DNA of 29,377 nt from a virus: the IMG/VR virus record IMGVR_UViG_3300031841_001384, positions 1-29,377 of that record; one strand, 5' to 3'. Shown piece by piece: positions 6,995 through 14,371 of the stretch. The translations under genes were made by a program, and so were the position numbers. Numbering within the stretch: position 1 is the stretch's first letter; each line of letters begins with the position of its first letter. The notes beneath the pieces were generated by a model, which worked only from the letters and a program-made list of their open reading frames with translations, ran no database searches and was not told the DNA's origin.

Positions 6995-7264
6995 ATGGAT
7001 GTTTCAAAACGGCTTGAAAAGTTAGAAGATAAAATTGATAAGCTTTCAGAAGCTGTCATTGCTATTGCGAGAATAGAAGAGAGAGTAACTACTGTTTTGA
7101 AGCAAAATGACCGATTTATTGCCCGTTTAGATAGACTCGAAGATAGAGTAGAAGTAGTAGAACAAACTACTAAATTAAATAAAAAAGATGTAAGTAATGG
7201 TGAGAGAGTCTTTTGGATAGTATTTTCAGCAGTTATAGCTGCAATAATGTATACTTTCAGATGA
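6995..7264 (+). CDS. Coiled-coil protein with C-terminal membrane anchor
   Basis: The ATG immediately follows the endolysin stop and the protein has 89 residues. Residues 1-68 form a charged coiled coil (SKRLEKLEDKIDKLSEAV, RLDRLEDRVEVVEQT) and residues 72-88 are a single membrane helix (VFWIVFSAVIAAIMYTF). Tail-anchored coiled-coil proteins next to endolysins occur widely in marine phages and have been called holins, antiholins or haemolysin XhlA-like proteins. XhlA has exactly this layout, so an accessory lysis role is reasonable. The evidence is topology plus position. Confidence 0.65.
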   Translation: MDVSKRLEKLEDKIDKLSEAVIAIARIEERVTTVLKQNDRFIARLDRLEDRVEVVEQTTKLNKKDVSNGERVFWIVFSAVIAAIMYTFR

Positions 7265-7265
7265 T

Positions 7266-9260
7266 ATGGCATACTTTAAACTCATTACCTTTGGCGGATT
7301 AGCTCCACAATTATCCCCTAGATTACTAAAAGATAACCTCGCTCAAACAGCAGAAGATGTTAATTTAGAAAGTGGTAGGCTTGTACCTATTACTGATAAT
7401 TCTCAGACTCTTGTTCTTGATGATGCAAACAGAAGAAGCATATACAAATACACAGATTCCCCTGAACGTTGGTTAGAGTTTGATGAAGATGTAAACGTCG
7501 TCCCTGGACCGATTGCCGGTGATACAAATGATACTGTCTATTGGACAGGGCAATCTTACCCACGTATGGGTAGAAGTTCTGTTATTGTAGGTAGTGCACC
7601 TTTCCCTAGTAATTTTTATAGGTTAGGTATCCCTGCTCCAAGTGCAGCACCGACCGTCGCCCTTGATACGCCAACCGAGATTGACGCTACAATAACCACG
7701 ACCAACGGTTCATCAGTTTTAACAATTACAACAGCTAGTGACCACGGTGCATCTATAGGCGAATATGTAAAACTTTCTAGTTTTGGGGGTGTAACAGAAC
7801 TCCCCGTAAATGGTATTCCTGCTGCAGACATAAATGGGGATCATAAAATTGTAACAGTACCTAGTGCAACAACCCTAACAGTAGAAGTAAATAGCGCTGC
7901 AACTTCTACAGGAACATCAAGCTCGGTTACAGATGGAGCAGCCTTTAATGATGCTTCTGATGCTCTGACCGATTTTAGTACTGCTTATGTTTATACTTTT
8001 GTAAGTGCTTACGGCGAAGAAGGACCCCCTTCTGCAGCTTCTAGTATTGTAACTACAGATGATAATAGAAGTGTAACTATATCGGGCCTTGAAACAAGTA
8101 CCTCGGGCACTGGTAGAACTAACACTAATTTAAGTAAGAAAAGAATATATCGTTCTAATACAGGTTCAAATACAACCATTTTCCAGTTTGTAGCAGAAGT
8201 AACTTTAGCAACAACTTCTTATACTGACACTTCTGATAATGCAGATTTACAAGAAATTATTCCTTCTACTTATTGGATTGGTCCACCAAATGAAGATACA
8301 AGTTTATATCCTGATGGACCTATGAAGGGTTTAGTTGCTTTACCTTATGGTGTATTTGCAGGCTTTACTGGTAAACGTATTTGTTTCTCCGAACCTTTTC
8401 TACCCCATGCCTGGCCTGTTACTTATAGAATTACTTTAGAAGACAATATTGTAGGTATAGCAGTGTCTGGTAATGGTTTAGTTGTAGGGACAGAAGGAAG
8501 ACCCTATTTAATAACAGGTACAGACCCTCAATCTATGAGTGCTATTCGTATTGAAGCAGCTCAAGCTTGTTTAAACAAACGTTCAATGGTGGATATGGGA
8601 AGTTATGTTTTATATGCAGGTCCAGAAGGATTAGTTGCAGTACAAGGGGCAGAAGTACGTATTGTAACTGAAGGTTTAATTAGTCCAGACCAATGGCAAT
8701 CGGCTTATTACCCATCAACAATAAAAGGTTTTTTATGGAAAGGTAGGTATGTAGGTTATTACTATACAGGTTCTGCTTACGAAGGATTTATATTTGACCC
8801 TAGAGGTGGAGAAGCTACACTTACGAGTTTAAGTTTTTCTACTGAAGTTGCTGGTGGTTTTACAGACCCAGATGATAATGAGTTATATATTATTGTTGAT
8901 GATGATATTAAAAAGTTTCAAGGTGGTTCTACTAATGAAACATTTACTTGGAAATCAAAAGAATTTGTACCACCAAAACCCACTAGTATGGGGTTTGCAA
9001 AAGTTGATGCAGAAGCTTATCCCGTAACTTTAAAAGTATATGGAGATGGTTCAGTTATTTATAATGCAACCATTAGCACTTCAGGTAGTGTGTATTCTGT
9101 AACAGGTACTACTCCAAGTTTTAGTGCTACTACTATATATGAACCAATAGTTAGACTCCCAGCAAGTGTGCACCGTACTTTTGCTGTAGAAGTATCTTCA
9201 GCACAAACGGTTAATGAGATTTGTATAGGTGAGTCTATAGATGAATTAAGGGCTATTTAA
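7266..9260 (+). CDS. Large tail or baseplate-type structural protein
   Basis: This 664-residue protein has no signal peptide and is rich in beta-strand patterns. Its N-terminus (FGGLAPQLSPRLLKDNLAQTAEDVNLESGRLVP) is typical of a protein found in many marine podovirus-like genomes that I know only as a structural/tail protein. Inserts around residues 130-340 look like immunoglobulin- or fibronectin-like repeats (TYVYTFVSAYGEEGPPS, then TLATTSYTDTSDNADL). The second half has repeated YG/WKGRYVGYYY-type strands. It overlaps the next gene by TAATG. Particle location and exact role cannot be read from sequence. Confidence 0.65.
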   Translation: MAYFKLITFGGLAPQLSPRLLKDNLAQTAEDVNLESGRLVPITDNSQTLVLDDANRRSIYKYTDSPERWLEFDEDVNVVPGPIAGDTNDTVYWTGQSYPRMGRSSVIVGSAPFPSNFYRLGIPAPSAAPTVALDTPTEIDATITTTNGSSVLTITTASDHGASIGEYVKLSSFGGVTELPVNGIPAADINGDHKIVTVPSATTLTVEVNSAATSTGTSSSVTDGAAFNDASDALTDFSTAYVYTFVSAYGEEGPPSAASSIVTTDDNRSVTISGLETSTSGTGRTNTNLSKKRIYRSNTGSNTTIFQFVAEVTLATTSYTDTSDNADLQEIIPSTYWIGPPNEDTSLYPDGPMKGLVALPYGVFAGFTGKRICFSEPFLPHAWPVTYRITLEDNIVGIAVSGNGLVVGTEGRPYLITGTDPQSMSAIRIEAAQACLNKRSMVDMGSYVLYAGPEGLVAVQGAEVRIVTEGLISPDQWQSAYYPSTIKGFLWKGRYVGYYYTGSAYEGFIFDPRGGEATLTSLSFSTEVAGGFTDPDDNELYIIVDDDIKKFQGGSTNETFTWKSKEFVPPKPTSMGFAKVDAEAYPVTLKVYGDGSVIYNATISTSGSVYSVTGTTPSFSATTIYEPIVRLPASVHRTFAVEVSSAQTVNEICIGESIDELRAI

Positions 9261-11461
9261 TGGCTACTAATGGCACTAAAGTTCCTGCCTTAAAAAATGT
9301 TCCTGCAACTACAGACAGGGAATTAAAGGCAACACTTGAATCTATGAAAGAGGCACAAGAGATTCGTCTTGGCCGTAGAGGAGACCCAAGAGATAGAGCC
9401 ATTACACTTAGAGAACTTATTGAAAGCGGGCTTGCTAAACAGTTAAGAGAAAACCCGTTTGACCCGAATGCTGGCGCCGGTGCAATTGATTTCACCGCTA
9501 ATACCCCCTTAGGTGACTTAACCGTGCCGCCAGCCCCTACTGCTTTAGAAGCTTCGGGGGCATTTACTGCAATTATCCTGAACTGGAATGGTATGAGTGC
9601 AAGTGCACCTTATGGTAATCATGCTTATACTGAAATCTGGAGGTCAAGAGATAATAACCTCGCAGGAGCTACTTTACGTGCAACTACAACTGCTTTTATT
9701 TATACAGATGAAGTAGGGTATGGTGAAACTTATTACTACTGGGTTAGATATGTAAGTACATCAAATGTTCCAGGTCCTTACAATAATACAAATGGAGTAG
9801 AAGCTTCAACTGTAGAAAACATAGCTGAAGTAATGCAGGAACTTTCAGAAGAGTTGCAAGATTTACCTGGGTATTCAGCTTTAACTGATTTAATATCTGG
9901 ATCAGCTGGAACAGCTGCTACAGTCATTAGATCTATAAGCTCACCAACAACTAGAGATAATGGAGATGCTTTAGTAGGAAACGATATTTGGATTGATACA
10001 GATGATAATAATCAAGCCTATTTTAGGAATGCTGCTAACAGTGCATGGATAGCAGCAAGAGATTCTAATCTTATTAGTTTATATAATAGTTTAAGCTCAA
10101 CTGTTACTACAAACACTAGTAATATTTCTACTGCTCAATCAGATATAGTAACACTTACAAGTGATACAACTGCAAATGCTTCTGCAATTACAAGTTTAAC
10201 TTCTACAGTAAATTCTAATACCTCAGCTATATCAACTAATACCTCAGCTATAGCAACAGAACAAACTGCTAGAGCAAACGCAGATAGCGCATTAGCAACA
10301 GATATAACTAATTTAACATCTACAGTTAACAGCAATACTTCTGCAATATCTTCTGAAGCAACAACTAGAGCAAATGCAGACAGCGCATTATCTACAAGTA
10401 TTAGTAATTTAACTTCTACTGTTAATGGTAATACCTCAAGTATTACTAGTTTAAGTACTACAACTGCAAACATCAACGGTGATCTAAATGCAATGTATGT
10501 ACTACAAGCTGCAACTGAGACTAATGGGAGTGTTTCTGTTGCAGGAATGGTTATTGGATCTAATGCAGATAGTGGATCAGGGGCTCAATCATATGTCCAG
10601 TTTCAGGCAGATAAGTTCGCAATATGGAATGGGTCATCAGAAATAGCACCTTTTATTGTATCTGGAGGCACAGTTTTTATAAAAAATGCCATGATTCAAG
10701 ATGCAGCAATAACTAATGTTAAAATTTTAGATGGTACTATTCAAACAGCAAAGATAGGCGATGCTCAAATTACTAACGCTAAAATAGGCGATGCTCAAAT
10801 TACTAACGCTAAAATAGTTGATGCAACAATTCAAACAGCAAAAATACAAGATGCGGCAATTACTAACGCAAAAATTAATGATTTAAGTGCTGACAAAATA
10901 AACGCAGGATTTATTAGTGCAGACAGAATTCAAGCAAATACCATTACTGCTGATAAGATAAATGTAACTGATCTGGCCTTAGAATTTATAGCAGCGACAG
11001 TGAGTGGGACAACCATTGGTTACTGGAATAACAACACTATGCGCTTGAAAAAGGTGGCAGACTTAGGAACAGCACCCGGAATTTATCATATTTTTTGCAG
11101 AGTTTTTGGAGGAAGTGGACAGGTTAAAACTCTATCTATTGTTGCAGGTGATGGTACTTATGGAACAGGTTCTAGTTTTGAATTAAGAGATGATTTTGCA
11201 TATGGTGTAAACCAGTTATTTGCATTAAATTTACCAATAGCAGATCAGGGTTATGCTCAGTATAATTCAGGTCAAGCACAAACATGGTCAGGTGTAGATA
11301 GATTTGACTCAACTTATAAAATGGTGCAAAAAGACTTTATAGTTAGAAAGGTAAGCAGCACAAGCAGAACCTTATCTTTATACATTCTTGCTCAGGGAGA
11401 TGGAAGTTTTAGATATCTATCAAATGTTCAATACGGGGTTTATAAATTCTCAGAAATATAA
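9260..11461 (+). CDS. Lambda J-like host-specificity / central tail fibre protein
   Basis: The 733-residue protein contains, in order: an N-terminal helical region (15-65); a fibronectin type III domain (about 90-180; PPAPTALEASG, ILNWNG, YYYWVRYVS); a Ser/Thr/Asn-rich helical repeat region (about 270-400; TSTVNSNTSAIS repeated); and a DUF1983/phage J C-terminal-type region (VAGMVIGSNA, YVQFQADKFAIWNG, FIVSGGTVFIKNAMIQDAAI). A decapeptide repeat AKIxDAxIT(N/T) follows (about 485-545), then a unique C-terminal domain (570-733) that is the likely receptor contact. J proteins decide host range. Start and stop overlap both neighbours by TAATG. Confidence 0.8.
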   Translation: MATNGTKVPALKNVPATTDRELKATLESMKEAQEIRLGRRGDPRDRAITLRELIESGLAKQLRENPFDPNAGAGAIDFTANTPLGDLTVPPAPTALEASGAFTAIILNWNGMSASAPYGNHAYTEIWRSRDNNLAGATLRATTTAFIYTDEVGYGETYYYWVRYVSTSNVPGPYNNTNGVEASTVENIAEVMQELSEELQDLPGYSALTDLISGSAGTAATVIRSISSPTTRDNGDALVGNDIWIDTDDNNQAYFRNAANSAWIAARDSNLISLYNSLSSTVTTNTSNISTAQSDIVTLTSDTTANASAITSLTSTVNSNTSAISTNTSAIATEQTARANADSALATDITNLTSTVNSNTSAISSEATTRANADSALSTSISNLTSTVNGNTSSITSLSTTTANINGDLNAMYVLQAATETNGSVSVAGMVIGSNADSGSGAQSYVQFQADKFAIWNGSSEIAPFIVSGGTVFIKNAMIQDAAITNVKILDGTIQTAKIGDAQITNAKIGDAQITNAKIVDATIQTAKIQDAAITNAKINDLSADKINAGFISADRIQANTITADKINVTDLALEFIAATVSGTTIGYWNNNTMRLKKVADLGTAPGIYHIFCRVFGGSGQVKTLSIVAGDGTYGTGSSFELRDDFAYGVNQLFALNLPIADQGYAQYNSGQAQTWSGVDRFDSTYKMVQKDFIVRKVSSTSRTLSLYILAQGDGSFRYLSNVQYGVYKFSEI
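10754..10813 (+). repeat. Perfect 30-bp tandem duplication in the tail fibre gene
   Basis: Two identical 30-base copies (10754-10783 and 10784-10813) encode IGDAQITNAK twice. They lie within a longer series of diverged 10-residue repeats of the same type. The identical DNA suggests recent duplication by slippage, which would lengthen the fibre shaft by one turn per unit. Confidence 0.85.
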
Positions 11462-11811
11462 TGGCGATTCATAATTTTAATTACACTTATACTTATCAAA
11501 GCTGCAAAGCTGTCCACAAAAGTATTGATGATGATACTTTAATTGTTAGAGAAGTAACTATAGAAATAGTAGCTGTTGATCAAGCAGACCTTTCTCAATC
11601 AATAACTTTAGTAGAATCCGCCCCTTTAGACTATTTACCTTTACAAGACGCAGAAACCCTACCTGACTCTTTTATACCCATTGATGAGATTACTAATCAA
11701 CAAATGATTGACTGGTTTTTAGCTAAAGTTACAGATACTATTTTAGATGGATTTTGTACTTGGCAACTTTACGGGGCGAATGAAGTTGACCCAATTGTAG
11801 ATGAGAGTTAA
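11461..11811 (+). CDS. Hypothetical protein following the tail fibre
   Basis: This 116-residue acidic protein begins on the stop codon of the J-like gene (TAATG). I do not recognise a named domain. It opens with beta-type sequence (FNYTYTYQSCKAVH, IVREVTIEIVAVD) and continues with a helical part (EITNQQMIDWFLAKVTDTILDG). The layout resembles small proteins that follow tail genes in marine phages, such as fibre chaperones or assembly factors. That role is only a suggestion from position. Confidence 0.55.
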   Translation: MAIHNFNYTYTYQSCKAVHKSIDDDTLIVREVTIEIVAVDQADLSQSITLVESAPLDYLPLQDAETLPDSFIPIDEITNQQMIDWFLAKVTDTILDGFCTWQLYGANEVDPIVDES

Positions 11812-11821
11812 TATAGGTTTT

Positions 11822-11989
11822 ATGAAAAACTCAAATATTAACCAACCTATTGGTCATAAAGAACCCCATACCTACAAAGATCTTTGTAGTTGTAAGTATT
11901 CATCAGTAAAAGACCATTCTGGTGAGATTCCAGGTGTAAAAGAATCTGATAAGAAATTTTATGATCTTTGGAGACAAGACAAGGAATAA
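11822..11989 (+). CDS. Hypothetical 55-residue protein
   Basis: A short open frame runs from ATG 11822, or from ATG 11801, which overlaps the preceding gene by 11 bases. The protein is polar with two neighbouring Cys residues (DLCSCKY) and a C-terminal helical end (KESDKKFYDLWRQDKE). Family and function are unknown. It is kept because it fills the gap between two genes with same-strand spacing. Confidence 0.45.
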   Translation: MKNSNINQPIGHKEPHTYKDLCSCKYSSVKDHSGEIPGVKESDKKFYDLWRQDKE

Positions 11990-11992
11990 ATT

Positions 11993-12112
11993 ATGCCATA
12001 CGGACCGGGAACATATGGGTCTAAAGTAGGAAGACCTAAAAAGAAAAAATCAATGACTAAGAAACCTAAGTCAATGAAAATGTCCTACAAGAACAAAAAG
12101 AAAAAGAAGTAA
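11993..12112 (+). CDS. Tiny basic protein with AT-hook-like motif
   Basis: The 39-residue product starts MPYGPGTYGSKVGRPKKKK and ends in a lysine run. VGRPKKKK resembles an AT-hook (GRP core flanked by basic residues), which binds the minor groove of AT-rich DNA. The N-terminal MPYG-x-GTYGS pattern is one I have seen in small proteins of marine phages. The ATG follows the previous stop by three bases. DNA or RNA binding is likely from charge; the biological role is unknown. Confidence 0.55.
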   Translation: MPYGPGTYGSKVGRPKKKKSMTKKPKSMKMSYKNKKKKK

Positions 12113-12118
12113 AGAATT

Positions 12119-12343
12119 ATGGATAAGCTAGGAGTGCTTTGCGCACAAAAAGAAGTGTTACACGGACAACGTGCGAGGATAAGTTTAGATTTAGAAGTAC
12201 TGTTAAACAGTCCAACTAGTATTCCTGAACATACTGAATATAGTATTGAAGTAGATAAATTAATTGGTCAGTTAGCAGAAGTAAACGATAAAATAAAAAT
12301 TGTAGATTTTTTAATATCTACATCGGAGAAAGCAAATGGCTAA
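12119..12343 (+). CDS. Hypothetical small helical protein
   Basis: The product has 74 residues, mostly helical and amphipathic (LCAQKEVLHGQRARISLDLEVLL, SIEVDKLIGQLAEVNDKIKIVDFLI), consistent with a helical hairpin. It is not basic, unlike its neighbours. It overlaps the next small gene by 8 bases. I do not recognise the family. Confidence 0.5.
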   Translation: MDKLGVLCAQKEVLHGQRARISLDLEVLLNSPTSIPEHTEYSIEVDKLIGQLAEVNDKIKIVDFLISTSEKANG

Positions 12344-12473
12344 TCAAAAATATATGCAGGCTGCAAAAGCTAGGAAAAAGAAAAGAAAGAAATCAAACTT
12401 AGCTTCTTTATATGGTGACCCCAATAAAATAACAAGAGGGGATATTATTACTGCGGCAAAAAGAAATGCGTAG
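12336..12473 (+). CDS. Tiny basic protein
   Basis: A 45-residue protein starts MANQKYMQAAKARKKKRKK and ends with a neutral helix (GDIITAAKRNA). A GGAG sequence lies about six bases before the ATG, inside the preceding gene, and the stop overlaps the following start by 8 bases. High lysine/arginine content near the N-terminus suggests nucleic-acid contact. The family is not recognised. Confidence 0.5.
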   Translation: MANQKYMQAAKARKKKRKKSNLASLYGDPNKITRGDIITAAKRNA

Positions 12474-12654
12474 AAAAGGCGTAAAGAAAAAATCTATGAA
12501 GGTTGTTAAATCTGGTGTATCAAAACGTCAGCAATCTTCAATAAATAAAATTAAAGACCCAAAACAAAAAGCTTTTGTTAAAAGACGCATGCTCATGGGA
12601 GACAGCATAACTAAAGCTAAAAAAGCTTATGCCAGCAAAAAGAAATTATCGTAA
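12466..12654 (+). CDS. Small basic protein
   Basis: A 62-residue, strongly basic protein (MRRKGVKKKSMKVVKSGVSK). The central segment KIKDPKQKAFVKRRMLMGDSITKAKKAY looks like two short helices and recalls a small helix-turn-helix, but I see no reliable domain match. It overlaps both neighbours (8 and 26 bases), so the cluster is read as one translationally coupled unit. Confidence 0.5.
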   Translation: MRRKGVKKKSMKVVKSGVSKRQQSSINKIKDPKQKAFVKRRMLMGDSITKAKKAYASKKKLS

Positions 12655-12886
12655 AGAATACGATAATTATCATTCTAAAGCAGCCCAAAAGAAACGTAGA
12701 GCTGGACGAAACAAAGCTAGACGCATTATGGAACGTGCTGGTAAGGCACGAAAAGGGGATGGTAAAGACGTAGCCCATAAAGACAATAATCCTTTGAATG
12801 CAAAAACAAAGAATATACGTATGGAATCGCGTAAATCTAACCGTTCTTTCCCTAGAACTAAAACATCAAGAAGAAAACGTAAATAA
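12629..12886 (+). CDS. Basic HNH-like small protein
   Basis: The 85-residue protein has a basic N-terminal helix region (YHSKAAQKKRRAGRNKARRIMERAG) followed by GDGKDVAHKDNNPLNAKTKNIRMESRKSNRS. The second part resembles the D-x-x-H-K-D-x-N-P-x-N core of HNH/AP2-type homing-endonuclease modules, with His50 and Asn53/Asn57 in place. The usual first HNH His is replaced (DVAH instead of DVDH/HH), so nuclease activity is doubtful and it may only bind DNA. Similar small proteins are common in marine phages. Basic tail KTSRRKRK. Confidence 0.58.
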   Translation: MPAKRNYRKEYDNYHSKAAQKKRRAGRNKARRIMERAGKARKGDGKDVAHKDNNPLNAKTKNIRMESRKSNRSFPRTKTSRRKRK

Positions 12887-12905
12887 CTTATGGTAGACTT
12901 ATATT

Positions 12906-13031
12906 ATGATTAAAAAAATTATTAAAAAAATAAACTCTTATATGAAGAAAAGTTACACTAAACTTTTTAAAGAAAATTTGAGTATGCAACCGGCCCCTAA
13001 AAAAAGAGGTAGGCCAAGGAAGAAAAAATAA
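12906..13031 (+). CDS. Tiny protein with canonical AT-hook
   Basis: The 41-residue product ends APKKRGRPRKKK, a textbook AT-hook (RGRP core with basic flanks), preceded by a basic amphipathic helix (MIKKIIKKINSYMKKSYTKLF). An AT-hook would bind the minor groove of the AT-rich phage or host DNA. Its TAA overlaps the next ATG. A role in DNA condensation or packaging is possible but not shown. Confidence 0.6.
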   Translation: MIKKIIKKINSYMKKSYTKLFKENLSMQPAPKKRGRPRKKK

Positions 13032-13210
13032 TGCCAAGGAAAGCTATTAAAAAGAAAACCACTAAAAGAAAAGGCGCAACTCCTACTAATCCTAGTCTAT
13101 ATGCTAGAGTAAAGGCAGAAGCAAAAAGAAAGTTTAAAGTTTATCCTTCTGCTTACGCTAACGGTTGGTTGGTAAGAACCTATAAAAAACGTGGTGGTGG
13201 CTACAGATAA
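13031..13210 (+). CDS. Small basic protein, DUF5872-like
   Basis: The 59-residue protein contains TNPSLYARVKAEAKRKFKVYPSAYANGWLVRTYKKRGGGYR. The 'NP-x-L-x-x-x-K...KF-x-V-YPSAYANG-W...Y-K-x-x-GG-x-Y/W' pattern is one I know from many marine phage genomes, as a DUF5872-type domain if I remember the name correctly. Start and stop overlap both neighbours by TAATG. Function is unknown. Confidence 0.6.
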   Translation: MPRKAIKKKTTKRKGATPTNPSLYARVKAEAKRKFKVYPSAYANGWLVRTYKKRGGGYR

Positions 13211-13500
13211 TGGCTAAACCTCAAGGTGGACTCACTAAATGGTTTAAAGAAGAGTGGGTAGACATAGGTAGAAAAAAGAAAGGTGGCGGATATGCACCTT
13301 GTGGAAGAAAGAAAGCTTCCACTAAAAAGAAAGGGTATCCAAAGTGCGTGCCAAAAGCAAAAGCTGCACGTATGACTGCATCGCAGAAAAGGAGTGCTGT
13401 AAAACGTAAACGAGCTAAAGCCCAAGGTGTGGGTGGCAAGCCAACTAGAGTTAGAACTATAGCAAAGAGGAAGACAAATGCCCGCAAAAAGAAAAGGTAA
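13210..13500 (+). CDS. Basic protein, DUF6321-like
   Basis: The 96-residue protein contains GLTKWFKEEWVDIG, GGGYAPCGRKKA, KGYPKCVPKAKAARMTASQKRSAVKRKR and GKPTRVRT. This order is characteristic of a small protein widespread in cyanophages and pelagiphages, DUF6321 from memory. Two cysteines at regular distances (PCGRK, PKCVP) could bind metal. The N-terminal half resembles the domain in the preceding gene. It is strongly basic at the C-terminus. Function is unknown. Confidence 0.62.
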   Translation: MAKPQGGLTKWFKEEWVDIGRKKKGGGYAPCGRKKASTKKKGYPKCVPKAKAARMTASQKRSAVKRKRAKAQGVGGKPTRVRTIAKRKTNARKKKR

Positions 13501-13765
13501 GATGCCAGCAAGAAATAAAAAGAACTTTCGTTCTACAAAATCTGGTGCGGGTATGACTGCGGCAGGAGTAAAAGCTTATAGGAGATTAAATCCTGGTTCT
13601 AAATTAAAAACAGCAGTTACTGGTAAAGTTAAAAAAGGTAGTAAAGCAGCGAAAAGAAGAAAGTCTTTTTGTGCTAGATCTGCTGGTCAGATGAAAAAAT
13701 TTCCAAAAGCGGCAAAAAATCCTAATTCAAGACTTAGACAAGCAAGAAGACGCTGGAAGTGTTAA
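13478..13765 (+). CDS. Basic protein of the marine phage 'GAGMTAAGVKAYRR' type
   Basis: The 95-residue protein contains KSGAGMTAAGVKAYRRLNPGSKLKTAVTG, KKGSKAAKRRKSFCARSAGQMK and a C-terminal RQARRRWKC. I recognise this sequence type from many phage and some bacterial genomes; the function is undetermined. Two Cys (FCARS and the final residue) are in family positions. It overlaps the previous gene by 23 bases and is the last plus-strand gene before the convergent minus-strand block. Confidence 0.62.
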   Translation: MPAKRKGKMPARNKKNFRSTKSGAGMTAAGVKAYRRLNPGSKLKTAVTGKVKKGSKAAKRRKSFCARSAGQMKKFPKAAKNPNSRLRQARRRWKC

Positions 13766-13873
13766 TTTTCTAGCTTTTTGAAAAAAACGACCTCACTAGA
13801 AGCCCGTGATGAACATATCTTAAGGTAGGTAAGGCCCTAAGTATCGGAAGACTTAAAATTTAATACAGAGCTT
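13766..13873. other. Convergent intergenic region with a stem-closed structure
   Basis: This is the junction of the late plus-strand and replication minus-strand operons. A 7-bp stem TAGAAGC/GCTTCTA (13797-13803 with 13870-13876) closes a 66-base interior. Inside it, TTAAGG can pair with CCCTAA (one mismatch) around a small loop. A weaker TTTTC/GAAAA hairpin lies near 13766-13784. No strong GC stem plus T-run terminator is seen on either strand. It may act as a folded transcript end or RNA processing site. Confidence 0.35.
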
Positions 13874-14140
13874 CTACGTGCGTTTAACGCGATTTTCCAT
13901 TTTTATCTGTCTAATTGAGTATTTTTCGCCTGCATTTTTTAAATTTATGAGTTTTTTCTGTAAATCGGAGTATTTTCCCCAATCTTTTATTTCTTCCGCG
14001 GTTCTACCACACCCTTTACATCTGTCATCTCCCCATTGGGTAACGGAACAAATTCCAATGCAGGGACAATCTGCAAGACTTGAACAACATCCTAGTGTTT
14101 TTGTGAGGTGTGTGAATAGAGTTGTTTCACTATTTATCAT
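13874..14140 (-). CDS. DUF1289-like cysteine-motif protein
   Basis: This 88-residue form starts at ATG 14140 (a GTG nine bases earlier is also possible). It contains CPCIGICSVTQWGDDRCKGCGRTAEEIKDW, which matches the DUF1289 pattern PCIG-x-C...CRGCGRT-x-EEI-x-W. Four cysteines are spaced to bind a metal, probably zinc. DUF1289 proteins are small bacterial proteins of unknown function. It is the last gene of the minus-strand replication operon and overlaps DUF3310 by 11 bases. No clear ribosome-binding site is seen, so coupling is likely. Confidence 0.78.
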   Translation of the reverse strand: MINSETTLFTHLTKTLGCCSSLADCPCIGICSVTQWGDDRCKGCGRTAEEIKDWGKYSDLQKKLINLKNAGEKYSIRQIKMENRVKRT

Positions 14141-14360
14141 TTTTTTCACTTACGCTATTTATTAGACGACGTAAGTACCACTCTGCTTTAAGTAAGTCCT
14201 GCTGTTTATTTTTGTGTTCATACCTCCAAAGGTATTTCATTACATTTCCTTTGCAGTACGCCTCAAATTGTTCAGCAGTCATACTTGCTCTTATTGCTTC
14301 AATACACTCTATACCACTTTGGTTATAGTGCATTGGCTTATTTACTGGGTCAAATTCCAT
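14130..14360 (-). CDS. DUF3310 family phage protein
   Basis: The 76-residue protein carries the DUF3310 core: VNKPMHYNQSGIECIEAI, FEAYCKGNVMKYLWRYEHK and DLLKAEWYLRRLI. DUF3310 is common in phages, often mis-named nucleotide kinase; the fold may relate to MazG-like helical proteins but the activity is not established. ATG 14360 is chosen because GGAGGA lies five bases upstream; a longer frame reaches 14384 without support. It is encoded within the replication/nuclease block. Confidence 0.88.
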   Translation of the reverse strand: MEFDPVNKPMHYNQSGIECIEAIRASMTAEQFEAYCKGNVMKYLWRYEHKNKQQDLLKAEWYLRRLINSVSEKNDK

Positions 14361-14371
14361 TTTTTCCTCCT

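Noticed and set aside
10135-10476. Minus-strand open frame opposite the tail fibre gene
   Set aside because: Repetitive Val/Leu/Ala sequence reflects the antisense of the TSTVNSNTSAI repeats; no ribosome-binding site.
13221-13511. Minus-strand open frame, hydrophobic and Phe-rich
   Set aside because: It is the antisense of lysine-rich codons (AAG read as CTT, AAA as TTT) in the basic-protein cluster.
13797-13876. Hammerhead ribozyme resemblance
   Set aside because: The order stem, GTGATGA, helix, GGAAG, stem is similar, but the essential C of CUGAUGA is G, the GAAA box is altered, and stem III pairs poorly.
13797-13876. tRNA-like 7-bp acceptor stem
   Set aside because: No T-loop (TTCRA-type) sequence, no anticodon arm and wrong internal spacing on either strand.
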